DNA of 64,000 nucleotides from Sphingomonas sp. RIT328. Lineage in GTDB: Bacteria > Pseudomonadota > Alphaproteobacteria > Sphingomonadales > Sphingomonadaceae. The notes beneath the pieces are model-generated. The model made no database searches, was not told the DNA's origin, and saw only the letters and a program-made list of their open reading frames with translations. Shown here piece after piece: positions 42,949 through 53,970 of this stretch. The position numbers were made by a program, and so were the translations under genes. Every line of letters starts with the position of its first letter. Within the stretch, counting starts at the first letter, position 1. The stretch is taken from assembly GCF_000632225.1 (NCBI RefSeq), contig NZ_JFYV01000054.1, positions 62,001 to 126,000 on the forward strand, in the 5' to 3' direction.

Positions 42949-44093
42949 TGGAGCTGCTGTTCCTGGCGCATCGCGTGCCGTTTCCGCCCGACCGCGGCGA
43001 CCGCATCCGCAGCTACCACATCCTCCGCCATCTCGCCGCGCGCGCGCGCATCCACCTCGTCGCCTTCAGCGAAGGCGCGGGGGAGGTGGCGCCGCCCGAA
43101 CTCGCCGGGCTCGCCAGCGTGACGCTGATCCCGCGCACCCGATCACAGGCGGTCGCGGCGCTGGCCGCGCTCGCCAAGGGGCTGCCGGTGTCGCTCACCG
43201 CCTTCGCCTCGGCCGGGATGCGGCGGGCGGTGGCGGCACGGCGCGCGGATGCGGTCTACTGCTTTTCGGGGCAGATGGCGCAATATCTGCCGGCGGGGGT
43301 GCCGGCGGTGATGGATTTCGTCGACGTCGATTCGGCGAAGTTCGCAGGGTTCGCCGAACAGGGTAGCCCGCCGATGCGCTGGATGATGCGGCGCGAAGCC
43401 CGACTGCTCGGCGCATTCGAGCGGAGGGTCGCCGCTCGCGTCGACGCCAGCCTGTTCGTCAGCGCGGCGGAGGCGGCGCTGTTCCGGGAGGGCGGCGCGA
43501 CGGGCCGGATCGTTCCGGTCGAGAACGGCATCGACGCCGCCGCCTTCGCCCCCGCTGCCGTTACGGATGTCGCCGCCGAGGGCGCGTTGCTCGTCTTCAC
43601 CGGCCAGATGGACTATCGCCCCAACGTCGAGGCGGTGAGGTGGTTCGCGCAGGATGTCCTCCCCGCGCTACGCCGCCGATACCCCACGTTGCGTCTCGCG
43701 ATCGTCGGTCGCGCGCCGACCGCGGCGGTGCAGGCGCTGGCCTCGCCGGCGGTGATCGTCACCGGCGCGGTCGCCGACGTGCGGCCGTGGCTCGCCGCCG
43801 CCACCGTCTGCGTCGCGCCGTTGCGTCTGGCTCGCGGCATCCAGAACAAGGTGCTGGAGGCTATGGCGATGGCGCGCCCGGTCGTCGCCACCGCCGCCGC
43901 GGCCGAGGGGATCGATCACGCCGGCACCCTCCGCGTCGCCGACGATGCCGACGCCCAGGTCGCGGCGATCGCCGCGCTGCTCGACGATCCGGCGCAGGCG
44001 ACAGGCCTGGGCGCCGCGGCGCGGGCGCGGGTCATCGAACGCTATGACTGGACCGCGCGGCTCGCCCCGCTCGACGCGCTGCTCGGATTGTGA
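42948..44093 (+). CDS. Glycosyltransferase group 1, exosortase A-associated
   Basis: 381 residues, GT-B fold without a signal peptide. The N-terminus MELLFLAHRVPFPPDRGDRIRSY is the signature of the exosortase-linked sugar transferase family. The nucleotide-sugar site includes LLVFTGQMDYRPNVEAVRWF, ARGIQNKVLEAMAMARPVV and the EX7E-like AAEG region. DVDSAKF lies in the first half. It should add a sugar to the lipid-linked repeat unit on the cytoplasmic face. It overlaps its neighbours as TGATG and GTGA. Confidence 0.92.
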   Translation: MELLFLAHRVPFPPDRGDRIRSYHILRHLAARARIHLVAFSEGAGEVAPPELAGLASVTLIPRTRSQAVAALAALAKGLPVSLTAFASAGMRRAVAARRADAVYCFSGQMAQYLPAGVPAVMDFVDVDSAKFAGFAEQGSPPMRWMMRREARLLGAFERRVAARVDASLFVSAAEAALFREGGATGRIVPVENGIDAAAFAPAAVTDVAAEGALLVFTGQMDYRPNVEAVRWFAQDVLPALRRRYPTLRLAIVGRAPTAAVQALASPAVIVTGAVADVRPWLAAATVCVAPLRLARGIQNKVLEAMAMARPVVATAAAAEGIDHAGTLRVADDADAQVAAIAALLDDPAQATGLGAAARARVIERYDWTARLAPLDALLGL

Positions 44094-45589
44094 CGGCCGA
44101 CAGAGCCCTTCGCTGGCGCCGGCATGCGATCGCACTGACGCTGACCGCGGCGGCGATCCTGCTGCTGTTCCGGGAGGACGTCGCCCGGCTGGTGACGATC
44201 TGGTGGACGAGCACGACCTTCGGCCACTGCCTGTTCATCGGGCCGGTGATCGCCTGGCTGGTCTGGCAGCGCCGCCCGGAGCTTGGCGCGCTCGCGCCGA
44301 CCGCCTGGTGGCCGGGGCTCGCCCTCGTTGCCCTCGGCGGCGTCGGCTGGCTGATGGGGGAGGCGGGATCGGTCAGCTTCGCCCGCCAGTTCGGCCTCGT
44401 CGTCATGCTGCAGGGCACGGTGCTGACCCTGCTCGGGCCGCAGGTCGCGCGGGGGCTCGCCTTTCCGCTCGGCTATGCGCTGTTCCTGGTGCCGTTCGGC
44501 GAGGAATTGGAACCCGCGTTGCAGGCGGTGACGGTGCGGATGGTGATGCCGCTGCTGCATCTGTTCGGCGTGCCGGCCAGTTCCAACGGCGTGCTGATCC
44601 ACGCCGGCCGTTACTTCTTCGAGGTGGCCGAAGCGTGCTCGGGCGCCAAATTCGTCATCGCCATGTTCGCCTTCGCGACGCTCGTCGCCGCGACGTGCTT
44701 CCGGTCGTGGCAGCGGCGCGGCTGGTTCCTGCCCGCGGCGCTGATCGTGCCGGTGCTCGCCAACGGCATCCGCGCCTTCGCCACCATCTATGCCGCGCAT
44801 CTGACCAGCGTCGCGGCGGCGACGGGGTTCGACCATATCGTCTATGGTTGGCTGTTCTTCGGGCTGGTGATGGCGGCGGTGCTGGCGATCGGCTGGCGCT
44901 GGTTCGATCGCCCCCCCGATGCGCCGGCGTTCGATCCGGCGACGCTGCCGCCGGTGCGCGGGCACCGCATCGGCCTGCCGATCGCGGCGCTGCTGACGGT
45001 CGCGGTGGCCGCGGCCGGGCCGCTGTGGAGCGTGACGATCGCCCGCCGCGCGACGCCGCTGCCGGCGCGGATCGACCTGCCGCAGCTCGCCGGCTGGCGG
45101 CGCGCGCCACTCAGTCGCACCGCTCCGTGGCAGCCTTATTATCCCGGTGCCGACCATAGCCTGTTCGGTCGCTACGCCCGCCAGGGTGCCGCGGTCGACG
45201 TCGCGGTCGCGGTGTTCGCGTCGCAGGGAGAGGGGCATAAGATCGGCGCCTTCGGCACCGGCGTGCTGCGCGAGGAGGATCGCTGGGTCCGCGTGGCCGA
45301 CGCGGCGCCGATCGCCGGTGGCGCTTCGATGCGGATCACCGCGGCCGGGCCGGTGGAGCGGATCGTCACGACATGGTACGTCGTCGGCGGAATGGTAACG
45401 TCGGATGAGCGCGTGGTGAAGATCGAGGCGATGAAGGCACGGCTGTTCGGCGGTTCGCAGCGCGCGATGGCGGTGCATCTCTCCGCCGAGGTGACGCCCG
45501 GCCGCGATGCGCGCGCTGATATCGCCGCGCTGGCGGCGGCGCTCGGCCCGATCGGCGACCTTGCCGATCGTATCGCAGGCGCACGCTGA
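44090..45589 (+). CDS. xrtA: Exosortase A with C-terminal EpsI domain
   Basis: 499 residues from GTG 44090. The first about 265 residues hold around eight membrane helices with the transpeptidase triad Cys183 (EACSGAKF), Arg228 (ANGIRAFATIY) and His249 (DHIVYGW). Exosortase cleaves PEP-CTERM sorting signals of secreted proteins. Residues about 290-499 form an EpsI-like periplasmic domain after another helix (ALLTVAVAAAGPLWSV), found fused in many proteobacterial XrtA proteins. No PEP-CTERM protein is encoded in this window. It is coupled to the amidotransferase that follows (TGATG). Confidence 0.96.
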   Translation: MTADRALRWRRHAIALTLTAAAILLLFREDVARLVTIWWTSTTFGHCLFIGPVIAWLVWQRRPELGALAPTAWWPGLALVALGGVGWLMGEAGSVSFARQFGLVVMLQGTVLTLLGPQVARGLAFPLGYALFLVPFGEELEPALQAVTVRMVMPLLHLFGVPASSNGVLIHAGRYFFEVAEACSGAKFVIAMFAFATLVAATCFRSWQRRGWFLPAALIVPVLANGIRAFATIYAAHLTSVAAATGFDHIVYGWLFFGLVMAAVLAIGWRWFDRPPDAPAFDPATLPPVRGHRIGLPIAALLTVAVAAAGPLWSVTIARRATPLPARIDLPQLAGWRRAPLSRTAPWQPYYPGADHSLFGRYARQGAAVDVAVAVFASQGEGHKIGAFGTGVLREEDRWVRVADAAPIAGGASMRITAAGPVERIVTTWYVVGGMVTSDERVVKIEAMKARLFGGSQRAMAVHLSAEVTPGRDARADIAALAAALGPIGDLADRIAGAR

Positions 45590-47475
45590 TGTGCGGCATC
45601 GCCGGCATCTTCCATCCCGAGACGCCCAAACCGGTCGATCCGTCGCGCGTCGCCGCGATGATCGCGGCGCAGGCGCATCGCGGTCCGGACGGCGAGGGCG
45701 TCTGGACGGCGCCGGGCGTCGGCCTCGGCCACCGGCGCCTGTCGATCATCGATCTCGAGGGGTCGCCGCAGCCGATGCGCTCCGGCGCGCTCGCCGTCAC
45801 CTATAACGGGGAGATCTACAATTTCGCCGAGCTGCGCGCCGACCTGATCCGCCGCGGCGCGGTGTTCGTCACCGAGGGCGATACCGAGGTGCTGCTGCAC
45901 GGCTGGCGCGCCTGGGGGCCGTCGCTGCTCGAACGGCTCAACGGCATGTTCGCCTTCGCATTGCACGATGCCGACACCGGCACGCTGTTCCTCGCCCGTG
46001 ACCGGATGGGGGTGAAGCCGCTTCATTACGTCGAATTGTCCGACGGCAGCCTCGCCTTCGCCTCCGAACTCAAGGGCCTGCTCGCCCACCCCTTGCTCCG
46101 CCGCGTCCCCGACGTCACCGCGATCGAGGATTTCCTCGCGCTCGGCTATGTTCCGGACGATGCCTGCATGATCGCGGGCGTGCGCAAGCTGCCGGCCGGG
46201 CATTTTCTCCAGGTGCAGCGCTGGCAGGGCGTGCCGCGCCCGCGCCGCTGGTGGAGCCTCAGCTTCGCCGATCGCGCCACCGGTTCGGCCAAGGCGCTCG
46301 GCGAACAGTTGCTCGGCCATATGCGTGACGGCGTGCGCAGCCGCATGGTCGCCGACGTGCCGCTCGGCGCCTTCCTGTCGGGCGGGGTCGACAGTTCGGC
46401 GGTGGTCGCGCTGATGGCGGAGGCGAGCAAGGCGGCGGTGCGCACCTGCACGATCGGCTTCGACGAGGCGGGCCATGACGAGCGCGATCACGCCGCCGCC
46501 GTCGCCCGCCGCTTCGCCACCGATCACCATGCCCAGGTCGTCCGGCCGGACGATGCCGCGCTGATCGATACGCTCGTCCACCATTTCGACGAGCCGTTCG
46601 CCGATGCGAGCGCGCTGGCGACCTATCAGGTCGCGGCCTTGGCGCGCAGCCGTGTCACCGTCGCGCTGTCGGGCGACGGCGCCGACGAGATGCTCGCCGG
46701 CTATCGTCGCTATCGGTTCCAGGCGGCGGAGGAGCGGGTGCGCGGCCTGATGCCGGCCCGCTGGCGTCGCGCCGGCTTCGGCACGCTCGGCCGGCTCTAT
46801 CCCAAGGCCGACTGGGCCCCGCGGCCGTTGCGCGCCAAGACGACCCTGCTCGCGCTCGCCGCGGATGGCGACGAGGCCTATGCGCGCGCGGTCGGCGTCA
46901 CCACGCCCGAACAGCGGGCGCGGCTGCTCAGCCCGGCGGCGCGGCATGCGCTCGGCGGTCACCGGGCGGAGGACCGCTATATCGCCGCGATGCGCGCCGC
47001 CCCGGCGCGCGATGCGCTCGACCGCGCGCAATATGCCGACATGATGATCTGGCTGCCCGGCGACATCCTCACCAAGGTCGACCGGACCAGCATGGCGGTC
47101 GGGCTGGAAGCGCGCGAGCCGTTGCTCGATCATCGGCTCGTCGAATTTTGCGCGACGCTGCCGGTGGCGATGCGGCTGCATGGCGGCGAGGGCAAATGGC
47201 TGATGAAGCGCAGCCTGGAACGCTATCTGCCGCGCGACATTCTCTACCGGCCCAAGATGGGCTTCGTCACGCCGATCAGCGCCTGGTTCCGCAACGCCCT
47301 CGCCGACGAGGCGGAGGGGCTGGCGCGCTCGCGCATCCTCGTCGAGAGCGGCTGGCTCGACATGGCGGAGGTCGCGCGGATCGCCGCCGATCACCGCAGC
47401 GGCCGCGCCGATCATGGCCGGACCTTGTGGCAGCTGATGATGCTGGAGCGCAGCGCGCGGCGGCTGTTCGGCTGA
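45589..47475 (+). CDS. Asparagine synthase-like amidotransferase, exosortase A-associated
   Basis: 628 residues. The N-terminal class-II glutaminase starts with the catalytic Cys2 (MCGIAGIFHP) and has RGPDGEG and YNGEIYNF. The synthetase domain has the PP-loop SGGVDSSAVVALMAEAS (about 264-280) and SGDGADEMLAGYRRY. It probably amidates a carboxyl group of the exopolysaccharide or a modified peptide, rather than making free asparagine. It is the last gene of the ten-gene operon that begins at 35046. Confidence 0.93.
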   Translation: MCGIAGIFHPETPKPVDPSRVAAMIAAQAHRGPDGEGVWTAPGVGLGHRRLSIIDLEGSPQPMRSGALAVTYNGEIYNFAELRADLIRRGAVFVTEGDTEVLLHGWRAWGPSLLERLNGMFAFALHDADTGTLFLARDRMGVKPLHYVELSDGSLAFASELKGLLAHPLLRRVPDVTAIEDFLALGYVPDDACMIAGVRKLPAGHFLQVQRWQGVPRPRRWWSLSFADRATGSAKALGEQLLGHMRDGVRSRMVADVPLGAFLSGGVDSSAVVALMAEASKAAVRTCTIGFDEAGHDERDHAAAVARRFATDHHAQVVRPDDAALIDTLVHHFDEPFADASALATYQVAALARSRVTVALSGDGADEMLAGYRRYRFQAAEERVRGLMPARWRRAGFGTLGRLYPKADWAPRPLRAKTTLLALAADGDEAYARAVGVTTPEQRARLLSPAARHALGGHRAEDRYIAAMRAAPARDALDRAQYADMMIWLPGDILTKVDRTSMAVGLEAREPLLDHRLVEFCATLPVAMRLHGGEGKWLMKRSLERYLPRDILYRPKMGFVTPISAWFRNALADEAEGLARSRILVESGWLDMAEVARIAADHRSGRADHGRTLWQLMMLERSARRLFG

Positions 47476-47478
47476 TCC

Positions 47479-47664
47479 CTAGCGCAACTTGGCGATCGAC
47501 AGACCGTCCGCCTTCGCCCGCTCCTTGGTCGATTCTTCGCTGCGCTTGAGCGCCTTGGCGATCGCCTTCAGCGCCATGCCCTTCTTGGCGAGCAAGTGGA
47601 GCTTCTGGATCTCGTCCTGCGTCCACGGCTGGCGATGCCGCTCGAACACCTCACCCTTGGCCAT
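47479..47664 (-). CDS. Small SANT/HTH-like protein
   Basis: 61 residues, very basic. The sequence RQPWTQDEIQKLHLLAKKGM followed by ALKAIAKALKRSEESTKERA looks like a single Myb/SANT-type or resolvase-type helix-turn-helix (W-x-D/E-E, then K-x-I-A-x-A-L-x-R). It likely binds DNA or another protein; no family with known function is assigned. The start overlaps the stop of the MAPEG gene (TGATG), so they are co-translated. The gene ends only three bases from the amidotransferase stop. Confidence 0.75.
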   Translation of the reverse strand: MAKGEVFERHRQPWTQDEIQKLHLLAKKGMALKAIAKALKRSEESTKERAKADGLSIAKLR

Positions 47665-48089
47665 CAGAACACCGCCATGGCGGCGTGGAGGGTGAGCGCG
47701 GCGAGCGCCAGCGTCGAAGCGAGGAACAGCATGAAGCGGGGCCATACCCGGTTGACCGTCGCTTGCACTAGCGAATGTAGCACGCGCAGCGCGACATAGG
47801 CCCAGGCGATCAGGGCGTTGACGCCATCGCCGGTGCCGCTGATCGCGATCACCGTCGCCACCGCATAGAAGAGCGTCGGCTGCTCGGTGAGGTGGTTGTA
47901 ATTATGCGCCTTCCACTGGACGGACGGCGGCAGCGCGCGATCGGCGTCGGCGGCCTTGCTGCCGATCAGGCGGGTGATGTCGATCCCGGCCGCCTGCATC
48001 GCCGGCAGCCGCGTCGCGATCGTCCAGACCAGCATCACCAACGTCCAGGCGATCAGCGCCACCATGGGTTGCAGGATTTCGCTATGCAT
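47664..48089 (-). CDS. MAPEG family membrane protein
   Basis: 141 residues with four predicted membrane helices. The MAPEG (membrane-associated eicosanoid/glutathione metabolism) signature is in the middle: VQWKAHNYNHLTEQPTLFYA, with the conserved N-x-x-E-x-P glutathione-site pattern, and RVLHSLVQATVNRVWPRF. Bacterial members are of unknown role. GAAGGGG precedes the ATG. It forms a small operon with the HTH-like gene and is divergent from the response regulator at 48228. Confidence 0.9.
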   Translation of the reverse strand: MHSEILQPMVALIAWTLVMLVWTIATRLPAMQAAGIDITRLIGSKAADADRALPPSVQWKAHNYNHLTEQPTLFYAVATVIAISGTGDGVNALIAWAYVALRVLHSLVQATVNRVWPRFMLFLASTLALAALTLHAAMAVF

Positions 48090-48227
48090 CGTCGCCCCTT
48101 CCGACTTGATCGGGAGCAGCTTAGCGCGGGCCGGGCGGCTGTCGAGCATCGCCGCCCGGCCCGCGGCGGGACCCGCCGGCGAAATCACCTGTTGGCAAGG
48201 CGGGACCGGCACGGGTAAGGGCCGATC

Positions 48228-48578
48228 ATGGCTTCTCCTACGCAGATCCTCATCGTCGAGGACGAACCCTTGATCGCGATGATGCTCGAAGACTTCCTCG
48301 AAGTGCTCGACAAGACCTCGGCGGGGACGGTCGATACGGTCGCGGGCGCGCTGTCGCGGGTCGCGGACGGCGGCATCGATGCGGCGATCCTCGACGTCAA
48401 TCTGCGCGGCGGCGAGAAGAGCACGCCGATCGCCGAAGCGCTCGCGGCGCGCGACATCCCCTTCATCTTCGCGACCGGCGGCAGCGACGACAGCGTCGAC
48501 GCGCAGTTCCGCGACCGGCCGGTCCTGCAGAAGCCCTTCACCATGGACGGTGTCGCCAAGGCGCTCGACGCGCTGTGA
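48228..48578 (+). CDS. Single-domain response regulator
   Basis: 116 residues consisting only of a receiver domain. Acidic residues Glu11-Asp12-Glu13, phospho-acceptor Asp56 (AAILDVNLRGGE), the Thr/Ser position FATGGSDD and Lys in VLQKPFTMDG are all present. No output domain. Such proteins act as phospho-sinks or shuttles in phosphorelays; the partner kinase is not adjacent. The promoter probably lies in the 138-base divergent gap. Confidence 0.93.
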   Translation: MASPTQILIVEDEPLIAMMLEDFLEVLDKTSAGTVDTVAGALSRVADGGIDAAILDVNLRGGEKSTPIAEALAARDIPFIFATGGSDDSVDAQFRDRPVLQKPFTMDGVAKALDAL

Positions 48579-48624
48579 GGCGAGGGGGCTCGGCCCCCGG
48601 TAACAATTGCCCGCTCCTCGCCCT

Positions 48625-48646
48625 GATCCTGTCCGTGGACGGGATC
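48625..48646 (+). terminator. Hairpin after the single-domain response regulator gene
   Basis: gatcctgtcc / ggacgggatc, a 10-base stem with one T-G pair and a two-base apex, 47 bases after the stop codon. No T run follows, so it may only be a weak terminator. Confidence 0.35.
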
Positions 48647-48758
48647 CGACCCGCGCGCCTGTCCCGGCGGCTACCCGTCGGATGACGCATTTGTCACCGG
48701 AACGATGCGCCCGTCGCCCGCATTGAGCCGCTGATGATGTGTCGAGAGGGGGACTGAC

Positions 48759-49526
48759 GTGACCGATACGCCCATCGCGGTGGTGACCGGCGGCGAATCC
48801 GGAATCGGCGCGGCCTGCGTCGCCGCGCTTGCCAAGGCCGGCGCGCGCGTCGCCTTCACCTATTTCCGCGATGCCGCCGCCGCCGCGGCGGTGGTGCAGG
48901 CCGCCGGCGGCGAGGCGCAGGCCCATGCCGTCCAGTGCGACGTTTCCAGCGAGGAGGCGGTCGAATCATTGTTCGCCGAAACGGAACGCCGGTTCGGCAC
49001 CGCCAGCTGGCTGGTCAACTCCGCCGGTCTCAACATGAGCGGCACGCGGCTCGTCGACATGAAGCTCGACCAGTTCGATCGCGTGCTGCGGTCGGACCTG
49101 TACGGCCCGTTCCTCACCTGCCGCCGCTTCGTCCGGGCGGCCGAGGCGGCCAAGGCGGGCGGCCGGATCGTCAACATCTCGTCGATCCACGAACGCGCGC
49201 CGCGCCCCGGCGGCGTCGACTATGATTCGGCCAAGGGCGGCCTCGCGCAGCTGACCGCGACGCTGGCGCTCGAACTGGCGCCGGCGCGGATCGCGGTCAA
49301 CGGCGTCGCGCCGGGGATGATCCTGACGCCGATGAACCAGCATGCGGTCGAGGATGTCGACTATCGCGCCAAGCTGGAGGCGAACATCCCCTGGGGCCGC
49401 GCCGGCACCGCCGACGAGGTGGCGACGCTCGTCGCCTTCCTGCTCTCCCCCGCCGCCGATTATATCACCGGCACCACCGTGACGATCGACGGCGCCCTGT
49501 CGCTCGTCATCGCGCAGGGCGCCTGA
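48759..49526 (+). CDS. SDR family oxidoreductase (possible sugar or polyol dehydrogenase)
   Basis: 255 residues from GTG 48759, with GAGAGGGG nine bases upstream. Classical SDR: cofactor motif VVTGGESGIGAACV (residues 7-20), NSAGLNMSGT, catalytic Ser in NISSIHERAP and Tyr/Lys in YDSAKGGLA, ending with YITGTTVTIDGAL. It resembles glucose 1-dehydrogenase-type enzymes. The glycosidase-like gene starts six bases later, suggesting a role in sugar use. Confidence 0.92.
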   Translation: MTDTPIAVVTGGESGIGAACVAALAKAGARVAFTYFRDAAAAAAVVQAAGGEAQAHAVQCDVSSEEAVESLFAETERRFGTASWLVNSAGLNMSGTRLVDMKLDQFDRVLRSDLYGPFLTCRRFVRAAEAAKAGGRIVNISSIHERAPRPGGVDYDSAKGGLAQLTATLALELAPARIAVNGVAPGMILTPMNQHAVEDVDYRAKLEANIPWGRAGTADEVATLVAFLLSPAADYITGTTVTIDGALSLVIAQGA

Positions 49527-49532
49527 GCGGCC

Positions 49533-50447
49533 ATGCCGACCTATACGGTCGAGGCGCTCGACGCCGTCACCATCGCCGCCGGCTCGCCGCTCGACGGCAT
49601 GGATCTGATGAGCCCGTTCGTCTGGCGCGAGGAGGGCCGCTATCGCATGCTCGTCCGCGGCGTGCCCGATCCGCTCGGCCCGACCGACCCGACCGGCCTG
49701 ATCGCCAGCGGCTGGAGCGATGACGGTCTCGCCTTCACGCTCGATGCCGTGCTCGCGATCGCGCCGGGGGCGGACGCCGACGAGGCCGATGCCGGCGGCT
49801 GCGAGGACCCGACGGTGCTCGTCGACGCGGATGGCGGCTATGTCGTCTATTACACCGGTGTCGACGCGAAGCGGACGCAAGGCGTGTTGATCGCCGCGAG
49901 CGGCCCCTCGCTCGACCAGTTGGTCAAGCGCCGCGTCGCGCTCGCGGCCCCGGAGGGCGAGGGCAATATCAAGGAGGCGACGTTCGCGCAGACGCCCGCC
50001 GGCGACTGGCGGCTGTTCTACGAATATGCCGCCGCCGAGGAACGCGGCATCGGCGCGTCGCGGATCGGCATCGCGCAGGCCGCGCATCTCGGCGATCCGT
50101 GGACGTCGCTCGCCGACCCGTTTCCGATCCGCCCGGAATCCTGGGACAATTGGCATCTGTCGACCGGCCCGGTGTGTCAGCTGCCAGGCGCCGATCCGGT
50201 GATGTTCTACAATGGCGCCACGCTCGATGCACGCTGGCGGATCGGCTGGATCAGCTTCTCGCCCGACTTCGCCACCGTCACTGGCCGCGGCCTCGAACCG
50301 GTCGTCGTGCCGCCGCCGCCCGAGGATCGCGCCAAGACCGATATCGCCTTCGCCGCCTCGACCGTGATCGAGGACGGGATGATCTCGCTCTACTTTTCGC
50401 TGGAGGATCGCATTCTGCGGCGCGCGCGTATCCGATATTACGCGTAA
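49533..50447 (+). CDS. Glycoside hydrolase-like five-bladed beta-propeller protein (GH43/GH130 type)
   Basis: 304 residues without signal peptide. Propeller strands recur: MSPFVWREEGRYRMLVRGV, CEDPTVLVDADGGYVVYYTG, FAQTPAGDWRLFYEYAA, MFYNGATLDARWRIGWISFS and DGMISLYFSLEDRILRRARI. The Asp in EDPTV and the Arg/Glu pattern resemble GH130 mannoside phosphorylases and GH43/GH32 enzymes, but the exact family is not certain. It is co-transcribed with the SDR gene upstream. Confidence 0.82.
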   Translation: MPTYTVEALDAVTIAAGSPLDGMDLMSPFVWREEGRYRMLVRGVPDPLGPTDPTGLIASGWSDDGLAFTLDAVLAIAPGADADEADAGGCEDPTVLVDADGGYVVYYTGVDAKRTQGVLIAASGPSLDQLVKRRVALAAPEGEGNIKEATFAQTPAGDWRLFYEYAAAEERGIGASRIGIAQAAHLGDPWTSLADPFPIRPESWDNWHLSTGPVCQLPGADPVMFYNGATLDARWRIGWISFSPDFATVTGRGLEPVVVPPPPEDRAKTDIAFAASTVIEDGMISLYFSLEDRILRRARIRYYA

Positions 50448-50490
50448 CAAGCTTGCGTTGGCGGGGCCTCTCGCGACATAGGGCGTCGCC

Positions 50491-52195
<1,705 letters not shown>

Positions 52196-52209
<14 letters not shown>

Positions 52210-52591
52210 CCGCGGCGCGGCGGTGGCGGCTCTGCTGCTGCTCGCCGCCTGCGGGGACCGGACGACGGACGGCAACCGGCTGGCCGCGGTCGAATCGGAA
52301 CAGGCTGCTGCTGCGGCGGACGCCGGCACCGTGCCGTGCGCGCGCGGCGGCGCGGCGCTTGCCTCGGTCTGCACCGTCGATCAGGTGGCGAGCGCGGACG
52401 GGCTGGTGCTCACCGTCCGTCATCCCGATGGCGGCTTCCACCGCCTGCTCGTCACCCGCGATGGCCGCGGTGTCGTCGCAGCCGACGGCGCGGAGGCGGC
52501 GCGGGTCACCATTCCGGCGTCCGGCCTGATCGACGTCGCGATCGGCGGCGACCATTATCGCTTGCCCGCAACGATCAAGCCGGCGCGATGA
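52196..52591 (+). CDS. Small predicted lipoprotein
   Basis: 131 residues from ATG 52196, overlapping ilvD by 14 bases. The signal MRISDRGAAVAALLLLAACG ends in a clear lipobox (L-A-A-C), so it is probably membrane-anchored in the periplasm. The mature part has two more cysteines (VPCARGGAALASVCTVD) and a beta-rich C-terminus. Function unknown. It overlaps nnrED (ATGA), so it is translated with the genes around it. Confidence 0.8.
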
Positions 52592-53970
52592 TCGCCTGCG
52601 CCGGCCAGCCGATCCTCACCGCCGCGCAGACCCGCGCCGCCGAGGAGCGTGCGATCCGCGCCGGCCGTTCGGTCGAGGCGCTGATGCAGCGCGCGGGCGA
52701 GGGGATCGCCGCCGCGGCGCTGCGCTTCGCCGCCGGGCAGGCCATCCTCGTCGCCTGCGGACCGGGCAATAACGGCGGTGACGGATATGTCGCGGCGACC
52801 CTGCTCGCCGCCAAAGGGCAGCGCGTCCGCGTCGCCGCCTCCTCGCCGCCACGCACCGCGGCTGCGATGGCCGCGCGGGCGCGATGGGCCGGGCCGGTCG
52901 AGCCGCTGGAGACCGCCGCACCCGCCGCTCTGCTGATCGACGCCCTGTTCGGCACCGGCGCGCGGCCGCTAGATCCGGCGCAGGACGCGACGCTCGCCCG
53001 CCTTGCCGCCGCGGCCCGGCTGATCCTCGCCGTCGACCTGCCGAGCGGCAGCGACGCCGATACCGCCAGCGCGCCCGACTGGGCCGAGGCCCACCCCGCG
53101 ACGCTGACACTGGCGCTCGGCGTGCTCAAGCCGGCTCACGTCCTACATCCTGCCGCCGCGGCGTGCGGCGCGGTGCGGCGGATCGATCTCGACCTTCTCG
53201 CCGATGAGACTGTTGCCGTCGCGTCCGCCCCGCAGCTGCCGGAGCCGGGCCCGACCTCGCACAAATATACCCGCGGCATGGTGGCGATCGTCACCGGCGC
53301 GATGGCGGGCGCGGCGCGGCTCGCCGGCATCGCCGCGTTGCGGAGCGGCGCCGGCTATGTCGCGCTCTACGGGGACGCCGGGCAGGGCGGCCCCGCCGCC
53401 ATCGTCCACCGCGACTATGATGCGGAGGCGCTCGCCGAATCGAGGATCGGCTCGGTGCTGATCGGCCCGGGCCTCGGCCGTGATACGCAAGCGCGCGACC
53501 GCCTGACGGCGCTGCTCGCCGGCGACCGGCCGCTGGTGATCGACGGGGACGCGCTGCACCTCACCGACCCCGGGAGCCTGCGCGCGCGGCGCGCGCCGGT
53601 CGTGCTCACGCCGCACGCGGGCGAGTTCCAGGCGCTGTTCGGCACGCCCGCCGGCTCTTTGCTCGATCAGGCCCGTGCCGCCGCCGCAGCCGCGGGAGCG
53701 ATCGTCGTGCTCAAGGGCGCGACGACGATCGTCGCCGACGCCGCCCGCTGCCGCGTCCATCCGCACGGCAATCCCTGGCTGTCGACCGCAGGAAGCGGCG
53801 ACGTGCTCGCCGGGACGATCGCCGCGCAGCTCGCCCATCCGCACGCCGATCCGTTCGCGGCGGCCGACGCGGGCGTCTGGCTGCACGCGCGCGCCGCGGC
53901 GATCGCCGGCCGCAGCTTCCTCGCCGACGACTTGGCAAATGCGCTGACCGCGGCCAGAGCGACGGCATGA
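52588..53970 (+). CDS. nnr: Bifunctional NAD(P)H-hydrate epimerase / dehydratase
   Basis: 460 residues, normal for the fused enzyme that repairs hydrated NAD(P)H. The N-terminal epimerase (YjeF) half has VACGPGNNGGDGYVAATLL (about 54-72) and LPSGSDADT. The C-terminal dehydratase half has KYTRGMVAIVTGAMAGAARL, LIGPGLGRD, LTPHAGEFQALFG and the ADP-binding STAGSGDVLAGTIAAQ. It overlaps the lipoprotein (ATGA) and the methyltransferase (ATGA) genes. Confidence 0.96.
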   Translation: MIACAGQPILTAAQTRAAEERAIRAGRSVEALMQRAGEGIAAAALRFAAGQAILVACGPGNNGGDGYVAATLLAAKGQRVRVAASSPPRTAAAMAARARWAGPVEPLETAAPAALLIDALFGTGARPLDPAQDATLARLAAAARLILAVDLPSGSDADTASAPDWAEAHPATLTLALGVLKPAHVLHPAAAACGAVRRIDLDLLADETVAVASAPQLPEPGPTSHKYTRGMVAIVTGAMAGAARLAGIAALRSGAGYVALYGDAGQGGPAAIVHRDYDAEALAESRIGSVLIGPGLGRDTQARDRLTALLAGDRPLVIDGDALHLTDPGSLRARRAPVVLTPHAGEFQALFGTPAGSLLDQARAAAAAAGAIVVLKGATTIVADAARCRVHPHGNPWLSTAGSGDVLAGTIAAQLAHPHADPFAAADAGVWLHARAAAIAGRSFLADDLANALTAARATA

